A stretch of 24,335 nucleotides of DNA, taken from positions 1-24,335 of the forward strand of contig DIUD01000003.1 in the NCBI GenBank assembly GCA_002428225.1, given 5' to 3'. The translations under genes and the position numbers were made by a program. Below the pieces are notes generated by a model. It had not been told where the DNA came from and searched no databases. It saw only the letters and a program-made list of their open reading frames with translations. Source of the DNA: Roseovarius sp. UBA6167. GTDB lineage: Bacteria > Pseudomonadota > Alphaproteobacteria > Rhodobacterales > Rhodobacteraceae. Below are positions 1 to 6,867 of the stretch, one piece after another; position 1 is the stretch's first letter, and every line of letters starts with the position of its first letter.

Positions 1-105
1 TGTCGAGCACCGCCTCGGCGCCGTTGCCGCGCTGCCGAGGTGCTTGTTTCGTCTGTCCGTCGCAACATCCTATGCCCTGCTCGCTCCGGGTGTTGCACTT
101 GAAAA

Positions 106-402
106 TTGAGCCTGACGTTTACCAGCAGCGACTGGATCGATGAACTCACGGAGGCCAAGGCGACGATATCGATGGATGGCAAGGGCCGCTGGATCGACAA
201 TCGCATGATCGAGCGGTTGTGGCGGTCGCTGAAATACGAATGCGTCTACCTGCGCGCCTTCGAGGCCGGGTCACAGGCCCGGGAAGGTATTGGGAAATGG
301 CTGGCCTGTTACAACGCCGAGCGGCCCCACTCGACCCATGGCATCTTGACCCCTGACGAGGTCCATGCCAGCAAAACCGAACCCATGAGAATGGCAGCCT
401 GA
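106..402 (+). pseudogene. IS3-family transposase (OrfB), C-terminal fragment
   Basis: The 98-residue frame opens at a TTG that is probably not a real start. From about residue 22 it reads like the end of an rve/DDE integrase domain: SMDGKGRWIDN, then the helix IERLWRSLKYE holding the last catalytic glutamate (E36), then YNAERPHS and LTPDEV, all typical of IS3 OrfB proteins. The N-terminal two thirds, with both catalytic aspartates and the HTH-bearing OrfA, are missing, so it cannot be an active transposase. Bases 1-105 carry no coding region I can recognise. The text around 91-112 (GTGTTGCACTTGAAAATTGA) could be the end of another insertion sequence, but this is only an impression. Confidence 0.75.
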
Positions 403-463
403 CAGGAAACACTGATCCACCTTAACCGGGCTGCATTCTGGTCGAAAAAGCAGGACCACCTCT
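106..463 (+). mobile_element. IS3-family insertion sequence, 5'-truncated remnant with probable right end
   Basis: This is the 3' part of an IS3-type element: the C-terminal coding part of the transposase (stop at 400-402) followed by a short untranslated tail. The tail contains TGATCCACCTTAA near 412-424 and ends around GGACCACCTCT (453-463), which looks like the right terminal repeat of such elements. No matching left end or OrfA is present, so the element is a fragment. The true right boundary is an estimate to within a few bases. A different reading frame, apparently from a host gene, starts straight after it. Confidence 0.6.
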
Positions 464-619
464 GTCAGCAAGGTGACGAAAGGCCGGCGCTTTGTCGTCC
501 TGCCCTTCCTCTACGACGACACGGCGGCATCCATAAGGGAAGAGATTGCCCGCTTTATCGGCGAGGCTGGTTCCAACGACCGCGCCGATACCAAAACCGC
601 TCCGAAAGAAGCAGGCTGA
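464..619 (+). pseudogene. C-terminal remnant of a disrupted gene, possibly a 2OG-Fe(II) oxygenase
   Basis: Directly after the IS end, an open frame reads GRRFVVLPFLYDD followed by an amphipathic stretch SIREEIARFIGEA and a polar tail, ending at TGA 617-619. A GTG sits at 473, but there is no good ribosome site before it. The frame is open back into the IS tail, as expected if the IS cut an existing gene. From memory, a pattern of GRRYxxLPFLYDxxxxxIRE ends bacterial prolyl-4-hydroxylase-like 2OG-Fe(II) oxygenases, where the basic residues close the cofactor-binding region. None of the iron ligands are in this fragment, so the family call is tentative and the piece is certainly non-functional. 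Confidence 0.4.
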
Positions 620-763
620 AGCGTTCTGCCATAAACCTGGATCACGGACTTGTGGCGGAACGCCCTCAACATCGAGCCGTCATTCGACCCTTTCGCACAA
701 GGAGGCCGGACCGGTGCCCGACACCACTGCCATCAAAAGGTCTCTCATGCCCGGTGGACACCT
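620..763. other. Short gap between gene remnant and crotonase gene
   Basis: No gene is supported here. A good Shine-Dalgarno (AAGGAGG, 700-706) is followed 7 nt later by GTG at 714, but the frame it opens runs antisense into the crotonase gene and has no recognisable protein similarity. It may be the start of a gene lost in the rearrangement that left the IS debris. Confidence 0.3.
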
Positions 764-1558
764 CTATCCCTTCTTGCCAAAGACCGGCGCGCGTCCGGCC
801 ATGTTGGCGGAGATCTGTTCCATCAGGTCGGGCTTGCCGACAAGGGCCGCCTGTTCGCGGCTTTCGGCCATCAATATCTCGGCCTCCCCTGCCCCGCTTT
901 CAGCGACAGCCATCAGGCGCTTGGCGGCGCGGATCGCCGAGGGGCTGCGGGCGGCGATCTCTGCGGCCAGGGCGCGCGCGGCGGCGCGCGGGTCCTCGGC
1001 CAGCTCGGTGACAAGGCCCCAGGCGGCGGCCTGCGCGGCGGGGATGGGGCCGGCGGTATAGGTCAGGCGACGGATCACGTCCGAACGGGTGAGGCGCGGC
1101 AGGAGCGCCATGCCGCCCATATCGGGGATGAGGCCCCATTTCATCTCCATGATGGCCAGCTGCGCATCGGGCGCCGCGATGCGGATATCGGCCCCGAGCG
1201 CAAGCTGGAACCCCGCACCATAGACCGCGCCATGCAGCGCCGCGATCACCGGCACGGGCAGGCGGTGCCAGACCATCGCCACCTCCTGAAAGAGATTGGT
1301 CGTGCCGTGGGTGCGCGCCACGATCAGCGCCTCGGGGTCGCCCCGCGCGAGGGCCGCGAAACTCATCACGTCTAGACCCGCGCAGAAGGAATGGCCTTCA
1401 CCGGAGAGGACGACGGCGCGGACGTCTGCCCCCATCAGCGCGTGGCCCGCCGCGACGATCGCCTCGGCCATCTCGGGATCGACGGCGTTGCGCTTGTCGG
1501 GCCGGGTGAGGGTGACATGGGCGATGTGGTCGCGGGTTTCGGTGGTGACGCGGGGCAT
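764..1558 (-). CDS. Crotonase / enoyl-CoA hydratase family protein
   Basis: The 264-residue protein has the crotonase fold, acting on acyl-CoA thioesters in the cytoplasm. The oxyanion-hole segments are visible: SFCAGLDVMSF (57-67) and ALHGAVYGAGFQLALGADIRIA (108-128). At the position of the first catalytic Glu of classical enoyl-CoA hydratase (GGGxE) this protein has Gln118. A glutamate is kept in the second motif (MEMKWGLIPD, E138). It may therefore be a non-hydratase crotonase (isomerase, hydrolase or similar), and I cannot name the substrate. The start ATG at 1556-1558 is fixed by an excellent AGGAGG about 8 nt upstream; a longer frame upstream of it runs into the intergenic repeat. It stands alone, opposite to trpG. 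Confidence 0.85.
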   Translation of the reverse strand: MPRVTTETRDHIAHVTLTRPDKRNAVDPEMAEAIVAAGHALMGADVRAVVLSGEGHSFCAGLDVMSFAALARGDPEALIVARTHGTTNLFQEVAMVWHRLPVPVIAALHGAVYGAGFQLALGADIRIAAPDAQLAIMEMKWGLIPDMGGMALLPRLTRSDVIRRLTYTAGPIPAAQAAAWGLVTELAEDPRAAARALAAEIAARSPSAIRAAKRLMAVAESGAGEAEILMAESREQAALVGKPDLMEQISANMAGRAPVFGKKG

Positions 1559-1989
1559 GGGCGGGTCCTCCTTTGGTGCGATAAAACACCGCCGCCGCCC
1601 CGCCGGCCAGAGAAAAAGACCTCTGCATAACGTGCGCCATCGCCGATATTCCCCGCCCGGCGGCAGCGCCGGGCAGCGCCGGCCTGCCCCCCGGCAGGCG
1701 CTGCCCTCGTCTCGAAGTCTCATCGGTGTCATGCAGAGGTCTTAGAAAAGTGGCGGCGGCCCCTTGCCGCACGGCTCCGCCACCCGAAATCTCCGATCCC
1801 ATGACATATCCGCGATGCACGCCGCTTGACCGGAGTCCGACCGCCGCCATGCCCTTTGTGGGCGCCGGGAAACAGCAGCGCGCGCGGCGCATGGTTGCGC
1901 CTGCCCCTTGACGGTGGCGCGCAAGCCTGAACAAGTAGTCACCGACTGGCCCCGAGGCCCCGGCCCCCTTGACCGAAGGACAGGCGCAG
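1559..1989. other. 431-base intergenic region between crotonase gene and trpG
   Basis: This gap separates two divergent genes. It holds the ribosome site of the crotonase gene (near 1566-1571 on the minus strand), a long inverted-repeat element (1616-1743), a GTGGCGG/CCGCCAC short inverted repeat (1750-1756 and 1778-1784), and the trpG leader. No convincing trp leader peptide rich in Trp codons and no attenuator were found. A TTGACG at 1908-1913 could be a -35 for trpG, but no good -10 lies at the right distance. Confidence 0.6.
1616..1743. repeat. Inverted-repeat element, MITE-like or palindromic intergenic repeat
   Basis: Perfect 13-bp inverted repeats AAGACCTCTGCAT (1616-1628) and ATGCAGAGGTCTT (1731-1743) bound about 128 bp. 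The interior carries a strong GC-rich hairpin (arms beginning GGGCAGCGCC at 1671 and ending GGCGCTGCCC at 1706). AGAAAA lies just outside both ends, at about 1611-1616 on the left and 1745-1750 on the right, as an imperfectly placed target-site duplication would. The size, lack of coding capacity and terminal repeats fit a non-autonomous IS5-like MITE, but a large transcription-terminating or protein-binding palindrome is also possible. Confidence 0.55.
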
Positions 1990-2571
1990 ATGCTGCTCTT
2001 GATCGACAATTACGACAGTTTTACCTACAATCTCGTGCATTATCTCGGCGAGTTGGGGGCCGAGACGCGCGTCGTGCGCAACGATGCGCTCGATGTGCAG
2101 GCGGCACTGGCGCTGCGGCCTGCCGGGATCGTGCTTTCGCCCGGGCCCTGCGACCCCGATCGGGCGGGCATCTGCCTGCCTCTGACGCTGGCCGCCGCCG
2201 AGGCGGAAATCCCGCTTCTGGGTGTGTGTTTGGGGCATCAGGCCATCGGGCAGGCGTTTGGCGGGCGCGTGGTGCGCCATTGCGAGATCGTGCATGGCAA
2301 GTTGGGCGTGATCCACCACGGCGGAAAAAGCGTGTTCGAGGGGCTGCCCTCACCGTTCGAGGCAACGCGCTATCATTCCCTCGTGGTCGAGCGCGAGAGC
2401 CTGCCCGACTGCCTCGAGATCACCGCCGCGCTGGCCGATGGCACCATCATGGGATTGCGCCACCGCGCGCATGAAATCCACGGCGTGCAGTTTCACCCCG
2501 AATCGATCGCCTCGCAGCATGGTCATGCGCTTTTGCGGAATTTCCTGACCCGCATGAAGGTGCCGGCATGA
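1990..2571 (+). CDS. trpG: Anthranilate synthase component II (glutamine amidotransferase)
   Basis: The 193-residue class I glutamine amidotransferase supplies ammonia from glutamine to TrpE, which makes anthranilate from chorismate in tryptophan synthesis. The N-terminus LLIDNYDSFTYNLVHYLGE is diagnostic of TrpG/PabA. The nucleophile elbow GVCLGHQAIGQ gives Cys80, and GVQFHPES gives the His169/Glu171 pair, so the triad is complete. ATG 1990 matches the usual family N-terminus; an upstream in-frame TTG at 1969 would add seven unconserved residues. TrpE is not in this window, and the upstream neighbour is on the other strand. The end overlaps the trpD start (ATGA). The same subunit could also serve PabB in folate synthesis. 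Confidence 0.95.
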   Translation: MLLLIDNYDSFTYNLVHYLGELGAETRVVRNDALDVQAALALRPAGIVLSPGPCDPDRAGICLPLTLAAAEAEIPLLGVCLGHQAIGQAFGGRVVRHCEIVHGKLGVIHHGGKSVFEGLPSPFEATRYHSLVVERESLPDCLEITAALADGTIMGLRHRAHEIHGVQFHPESIASQHGHALLRNFLTRMKVPA

Positions 2572-3587
2572 GCGACATCCGCGCCCTTATCGGTGCCGCC
2601 GCCGACCGCGCGCTGACCCGGCCCGAGGCCGAATCGGCGTTCGAGATCCTCTTTGCCGGAGAGGCGACACCCGCGCAAACGGGCGGCTTTCTGATGGCGC
2701 TCAGAACGCGCGGCGAGACGGTGGACGAATACGCCGCCGCCGCCACCGTGATGCGCGCCAGATGCCACAAGGTGCGCGCGCCCGAGGGCGCCATCGACAT
2801 CGTCGGCACCGGCGGCGACGGCAAGGGCACGCTCAACATCTCGACCGCGACGGCGCTGGTGGTGGCGGGCGCGGGCGTGGTGGTGGCCAAGCATGGCAAC
2901 CGCAACCTGTCATCCAAATCCGGCGCGGCGGATGCGCTCTCGGCGCTTGGGGTCAAGGTGATGCTGGGGGCCGAGGCGGTGGAAAAGGTGCTGGCCGAGG
3001 TTGGCATCGCCTTCATGATGGCGCCGATGCATCACCCGGCCATGGCCCATGTCGGCCCGGTGCGGGCAGAACTTGGCACGCGCACGATCTTCAACATTCT
3101 CGGGCCGCTGACCAACCCGGCCGGCGTCAGGCGGCAGCTCACCGGCGCGTTCTCGCGCAGCCTGATCCGCCCCATGGCCGAGACGCTGGGGCAGTTGGGA
3201 TCGGAACGCGCCTGGCTTGTGCATGGCTCTGACGGCACCGACGAGATGACGATCACGGGCCTCACATGGCTTGCCGCGCTGGAAGAAGATGGCTCGATCC
3301 GCGAGGCAGAGCTGCACCCCGAGGATTTCGGCCTGCCGGTGCATCCGTTCGAGGCCATTCTCGGCGGCACGCCCAACGAGAATGCCGCCGCCCTCTCGGC
3401 GCTGCTCGACGGCGCGCCGGGGGCCTACCGCGACGCGGTGCTCATGAATGCCGCTGCCGCACTCACCGTGGCGGGGCGCGTGGACGATCTGCGCGACGGC
3501 GTGGCCATGGCCGCCGAAAGCATCGACAACGGGGCCGCACGCGCGCGTCTCGCCGCCCTCGCCAAAGCCACATCGGAGATCACATGA
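2568..3587 (+). CDS. trpD: Anthranilate phosphoribosyltransferase
   Basis: The 339-residue enzyme transfers the phosphoribosyl group of PRPP to anthranilate, the second step committed to tryptophan. It has the usual length and layout: a helical N-terminal domain (1-70) and a glycosyltransferase domain with the PRPP loop VGTGGDGKGTLNIST (79-93) and the anthranilate/PRPP segment KHGNRNLSSKSGAAD (108-122). The conserved NILGPLTNPA stretch follows in the middle. Its ATG overlaps the trpG stop by four bases, and its own stop overlaps the trpC start the same way, so translation is probably coupled along trpG-trpD-trpC. The numbering shows no frameshift or missing motif. Confidence 0.96.
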   Translation: MSDIRALIGAAADRALTRPEAESAFEILFAGEATPAQTGGFLMALRTRGETVDEYAAAATVMRARCHKVRAPEGAIDIVGTGGDGKGTLNISTATALVVAGAGVVVAKHGNRNLSSKSGAADALSALGVKVMLGAEAVEKVLAEVGIAFMMAPMHHPAMAHVGPVRAELGTRTIFNILGPLTNPAGVRRQLTGAFSRSLIRPMAETLGQLGSERAWLVHGSDGTDEMTITGLTWLAALEEDGSIREAELHPEDFGLPVHPFEAILGGTPNENAAALSALLDGAPGAYRDAVLMNAAAALTVAGRVDDLRDGVAMAAESIDNGAARARLAALAKATSEIT

Positions 3588-4390
3588 CCATTCTGGACCA
3601 GATCAAGACCTACAAGCTCGAGGAAATCGCGGCCGCCAGGGCCGAGCACCCGCTCGACGAGATCGAGGCGCAGGCGCGCGAGGCCCCGGCCGTGCGCCCC
3701 TTTGCCGAGGCGCTGCTGCAGGCGTCGAAAGCCGGCTATGGCCTCATCGCCGAAATCAAGAAGGCGAGCCCGTCGAAGGGCCTGATCCGGGCCGATTTCG
3801 ACCCGGCGGCGCTGGCACAGGCCTATGCCGAGGGCGGGGCCGCGTGCCTTTCGGTGCTGACCGACGGGCCGAGCTTTCAGGGTGCGCCCGATCACCTCAA
3901 GGCGGCGCGCGCGGCCTGCGAGTTGCCGGTGCTGCGCAAGGATTTCATGTATGACCCCTACCAGGTCGCCGAGGCGCGCGCCTGGGGCGCCGACTGTATC
4001 CTCATCATCATGGCAAGCGTCTCGGACGCGCAGGCCGCCGAGCTCGAGGCGGCGGCGACCGGGTGGGGGATGGATGTGCTCATCGAGGTGCACAACCGCG
4101 CCGAGCTCGACCGCGCCAGCGCGCTCAAGTCGATGATGATCGGCATCAACAACCGCGACCTCAATACCTTCGAGACCTCGCTCGACGTGACCCGCAGCCT
4201 GTCGAAATTCGTTCCCCCCGAGCGCATGATCGTAAGCGAGAGCGGGCTTTCCACCCCCGACGATCTGGCCGAGATGGCGCGCTACGGCGCGCGCGCCTTC
4301 CTGGTCGGCGAGACGCTGATGCGGGCCGATGATGTGGCCGCCGCCACCCGCGCGCTGCTGGCCAATCCGCTGACGGCCGGGGGGTTCTGA
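3584..4390 (+). CDS. trpC: Indole-3-glycerol-phosphate synthase
   Basis: The 268-residue TIM-barrel enzyme closes the indole ring of carboxyphenylamino-deoxyribulose phosphate. Key segments are in order: IAEIKKASPSKG (55-66, with the catalytic lysine region), LRKDFMYDPYQ (117-127, second catalytic lysine), IGINNRDL (186-193) and VSESGL (217-222, phosphate binding). The start at 3584 overlaps the trpD stop (ATGA); a longer frame reaching upstream lies inside trpD and is not real. It is not fused to TrpF, unlike the enterobacterial enzyme. Its stop codon directly abuts the moaC ATG. Confidence 0.96.
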   Translation: MTILDQIKTYKLEEIAAARAEHPLDEIEAQAREAPAVRPFAEALLQASKAGYGLIAEIKKASPSKGLIRADFDPAALAQAYAEGGAACLSVLTDGPSFQGAPDHLKAARAACELPVLRKDFMYDPYQVAEARAWGADCILIIMASVSDAQAAELEAAATGWGMDVLIEVHNRAELDRASALKSMMIGINNRDLNTFETSLDVTRSLSKFVPPERMIVSESGLSTPDDLAEMARYGARAFLVGETLMRADDVAAATRALLANPLTAGGF

Positions 4391-4867
4391 ATGGCCGGGC
4401 TAAGCCATTTCGACGCAGGCGGCCATGCCCATATGGTCGATGTCTCCGGCAAGCCCGTGACCGACCGCATGGCCGTGGCCGAGGGCCATGTGCGCATGGC
4501 GCGCGCCACCCATGACACCATCGCCGGGGGCCGCGCGAAAAAGGGCGACGTGCTCTCGGTCGCGCGGCTGGCGGGGATCATGGCGGCCAAGAAGACCGCC
4601 GATCTGATCCCGCTGTGCCATCCCCTGCCGGTGACCAGGGTGGCGGTGGACCTGGCGCTCGATCCCGACCTGCCCGGTGTGCGCATCGCGGCCACGGTCA
4701 AGACCTCGGGGCAGACAGGCGTGGAGATGGAGGCGCTGACGGCGGTCTCGGTGGCCGCCCTCACCGTCTATGACATGGCCAAGGCGGTGGACAAGGCGAT
4801 GGAGATCGGCGGCATCCGCCTCATCGTGAAGGATGGCGGCAGGTCCGGGCGGTATGAAGCGACATGA
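4391..4867 (+). CDS. moaC: Cyclic pyranopterin monophosphate synthase
   Basis: The 158-residue enzyme works with MoaA in the first step of molybdenum cofactor synthesis, turning the GTP-derived cyclic nucleotide into cyclic pyranopterin monophosphate. The conserved stretch KKTADLIPLCHPLP (67-80) and the segment GVEMEALTAVSVAALTVYDM are present. The catalytic Asp128 and Lys131 fall in VYDMAKAVDK at the same numbers as in the E. coli protein. It begins on the base after the trpC stop codon and ends in an ATGA overlap with moeA. A moaC-moeA pair downstream of trpC is a common alphaproteobacterial arrangement and probably shares the trp transcript. Confidence 0.96.
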   Translation: MAGLSHFDAGGHAHMVDVSGKPVTDRMAVAEGHVRMARATHDTIAGGRAKKGDVLSVARLAGIMAAKKTADLIPLCHPLPVTRVAVDLALDPDLPGVRIAATVKTSGQTGVEMEALTAVSVAALTVYDMAKAVDKAMEIGGIRLIVKDGGRSGRYEAT

Positions 4868-6033
4868 TTTCGGTTGACGAGGCGCTCACTGCGCTTTTCG
4901 CGCTCGTCGCGCCGACCGGGGTGGAGGAGGTGCCGCTCGCGGCGGCGGCGGGCCGGGTGCTTGCGCGCGATGTGGCGGCCGGGCGCGATCAGCCGCCATT
5001 CGATGCCTCTGCCATGGATGGCTATGCGATTGCCGATGCGCCCGTGCCCGGCACGGTGCTCTCGGTCATTGGCGAGGCGGCGGCGGGGCGCGGGTTCGGG
5101 GGCCGTGTCCAGCCGGGCGAGGCGGTGCGCATCTTTACCGGCGCGCCGGTGCCCGAGGGCGCGGCCCGCGTGGTCATGCAAGAGGATGTGACGCGCGCGG
5201 GCGACCGCATCACGCTTGGCGAAAATATCGGCTCTGGCGACAATATCCGCCCCATGGGCGGCGATTTTCGCAAAGGCGAGACGATCGCCGCCCCGCGCCG
5301 CCTGCGGCCCGCCGATCTGGCGCTGTTGGCGTCGATGAACATCGCCCGCGTGCCGGTGCATCGCCGCCCCGAGGTCGCGCTCATCGCCACCGGCGACGAG
5401 CTGGTGATCCCCGGAGAGACCCCCGGCCCCGATCAGATCCTGGCCTCCAACGGCTTTGGCCTCAAGGCGCTGCTGGAAAGCCACGGTGCGGTGGCGCGCC
5501 TGCTGCCGATTGCCCGCGACACGCGCGCCTCGCTCGCGGCGGTGCTGAAACTGGCCGAGGGCAATGACCTGATCGTGACCATCGGCGGCGCCTCGGTGGG
5601 CGATCACGATCTGGTCGCGCGGCTGGGGCCGGAACTGGGGCTGGAGCGCGCCTTCTACAAGGTTGCGATGCGCCCCGGCAAGCCGCTGATGGCCGGCCGG
5701 ATGGGGGCGGCGGCGATGGTGGGGCTGCCGGGAAACCCGGTCTCGGCGATGGTCTGCGGGCAGGTGTTCCTCGCGCCGATGCTGCGCAAGATGCAGGGCC
5801 TGAGCGCCGAGCGCGCGCCGCGCCATGCGGCGCGCCTTGCGGCCCCCCTGCCCGCCAACGGTCCGCGCGAGCATTACATGCGCGCGCGCCTCGACCCCGA
5901 GGGAATCACGGCTGAGAACCAGCAGGACAGCTCGCTTCTGGGCATCCTCGCCAATGCCGACGCGCTTCTGGTGCGCCCGCCGCACGATCGGGCGCGGACG
6001 ACCGGCGAGACGGTCGCCTATATCCCGCTCTGA
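4864..6033 (+). CDS. moeA: Molybdopterin molybdenumtransferase
   Basis: The 389-residue protein inserts molybdate into adenylylated molybdopterin to finish the molybdenum cofactor. Family motifs appear in order: PPFDASAMDGYA (44-55), RIFTGAPVPEGAARVVMQED (89-108), TGDEL (176-180), TIGGASVGDHD (239-249), MRPGKP (269-274) and GLPGNP (287-292), followed by the small C-terminal beta domain. The length is normal. The start overlaps the moaC stop. Both moaC and moeA are here while moaA, mogA and moaDE are not, so the rest of the pathway must be elsewhere. Downstream, a perfect GC hairpin and the lexA promoter mark the likely end of this operon. Confidence 0.95.
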   Translation: MISVDEALTALFALVAPTGVEEVPLAAAAGRVLARDVAAGRDQPPFDASAMDGYAIADAPVPGTVLSVIGEAAAGRGFGGRVQPGEAVRIFTGAPVPEGAARVVMQEDVTRAGDRITLGENIGSGDNIRPMGGDFRKGETIAAPRRLRPADLALLASMNIARVPVHRRPEVALIATGDELVIPGETPGPDQILASNGFGLKALLESHGAVARLLPIARDTRASLAAVLKLAEGNDLIVTIGGASVGDHDLVARLGPELGLERAFYKVAMRPGKPLMAGRMGAAAMVGLPGNPVSAMVCGQVFLAPMLRKMQGLSAERAPRHAARLAAPLPANGPREHYMRARLDPEGITAENQQDSSLLGILANADALLVRPPHDRARTTGETVAYIPL

Positions 6034-6058
6034 GCCAGCGCCGATCCTGCCCTGACGC

Positions 6059-6081
6059 CGGCGCGCGCGCGGCGCGCGCCG
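6059..6081. repeat. Perfect GC hairpin between moeA and lexA
   Basis: Two 10-base arms, CGGCGCGCGC and GCGCGCGCCG, are exact reverse complements around a 3-base GCG loop, 25 bases after the moeA stop. No T-run follows, so it is not a classical intrinsic terminator, but it would form a very stable RNA stem at the 3' end of the trp-moa transcript. The alternating CG tract is also prone to unusual DNA structure. Confidence 0.7.
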
Positions 6082-6111
6082 ATGCAAACCCGCAACATGG
6101 CGCAAAACCGT

Positions 6112-6141
6112 TTGACACGACGGTGAGAACATATGTAGAAC
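6112..6141 (+). promoter_or_regulatory. lexA promoter
   Basis: A perfect -35 hexamer TTGACA (6112-6117) is followed after 18 bases by TAGAAC (6136-6141), which matches four of six -10 consensus positions. The SOS box overlaps the -10, so LexA binding would block polymerase. Transcription would begin close to 6148, about 20 bases before the lexA ATG. Confidence 0.6.
6127..6141 (+). promoter_or_regulatory. SOS box (LexA operator), alphaproteobacterial direct-repeat type
   Basis: GAAC-ATATGTA-GAAC is a perfect GAACN7GAAC, the complement of the GTTCN7GTTC operator known from Rhodobacter and rhizobia. It lies 28 bases before the lexA ATG and over the -10 element, the expected place for autorepression. 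Confidence 0.88.
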
Positions 6142-6168
6142 CAAAGGGTGCTGGCAAAGGGTGTGACC

Positions 6169-6867
6169 ATGCTGACCAAGAAGCAACTCGACCTTCTGGA
6201 ATTCATCCACAAGCGCGTTCAGCGCGACGGTGTGCCGCCCAGTTTCGACGAGATGCGCGAGGCGCTTGACCTGCGTTCGAAATCCGGCATCCACCGGCTC
6301 ATCACGGCGCTCGAGGAGCGGGGCTTTATCCGCCGCCTGGCGCATCGCGCGCGCGCGCTCGAAATCGTCAGGCTGCCCGAGGCGCTTGGCGGCGCGGCCA
6401 CCGGGTTTGCCCCGCGCGTGATCGAGGGCGACCGCCCGACCGCGCAGCAGCCGGCCAATGCCCGCCCGGTCGAGGCGGCGGCGGCGGTGACGCTGCCGGT
6501 CATGGGGCGCATCGCCGCCGGGGTCCCGATCGAGGCGATTGCCCACGCCAGCCACACCGTCACCGTGCCCGGTGACATGATCGCGGGTCGCGGGTCGCAT
6601 TACGCGCTCGAGGTCAAGGGCGATTCGATGATCGGGGCCGGAATCAACGACGGCGATGTGGTCATCATCCGCGAAACCGCCGTGGCCGATAACGGCGATA
6701 TCGTCGTGGCGCTGATCGAGGATCAGGAGGCAACGCTCAAGCGCTTCTTCCGGCGCGGCAATGCCATCGCGCTCGAAGCGGCGAATCCGGCCTATGAAAC
6801 CCGCGTCCTGCCCGAGGATATGGTGCGCGTGCAGGGCCGCCTTGTGGGCCTCATCCGCAGCTATTGA
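6169..6867 (+). CDS. lexA: LexA repressor, SOS regulator
   Basis: The 232-residue LexA represses DNA-damage genes and cuts itself when RecA is activated. The N-terminal winged helix-turn-helix (1-65) begins MLTKKQLDLLEFIHKR and includes the recognition region SFDEMREALDLRSKSGIHRLI. The C-terminal S24 peptidase domain has the cleavage pair Ala117-Gly118 (GRIAAGVP), catalytic Ser153 in VKGDSMIGAGI and Lys191 in EATLKRFF. ATG 6169 is chosen because it gives the standard family N-terminus and has AAAGGG upstream; an in-frame GTG at 6148 would place the start almost at the transcription start. It is autoregulated through the SOS box. Its 3' end overlaps comEC tail-to-tail by 7 bp. Confidence 0.97.
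   Translation: MLTKKQLDLLEFIHKRVQRDGVPPSFDEMREALDLRSKSGIHRLITALEERGFIRRLAHRARALEIVRLPEALGGAATGFAPRVIEGDRPTAQQPANARPVEAAAAVTLPVMGRIAAGVPIEAIAHASHTVTVPGDMIAGRGSHYALEVKGDSMIGAGINDGDVVIIRETAVADNGDIVVALIEDQEATLKRFFRRGNAIALEAANPAYETRVLPEDMVRVQGRLVGLIRSY

Noticed and set aside
1908..1940. Possible trpG promoter starting with TTGACG
   Set aside because: No acceptable -10 hexamer 16-18 bases downstream; the match may be chance.
1625..1985. Trp attenuator or leader peptide before trpG
   Set aside because: No short frame with tandem Trp codons and no terminator/antiterminator pair was found.
4768..6600. 610-codon minus-strand frame opposite moeA and lexA
   Set aside because: Antisense shadow of two well-supported genes, Arg/His-rich and crossing the lexA promoter.
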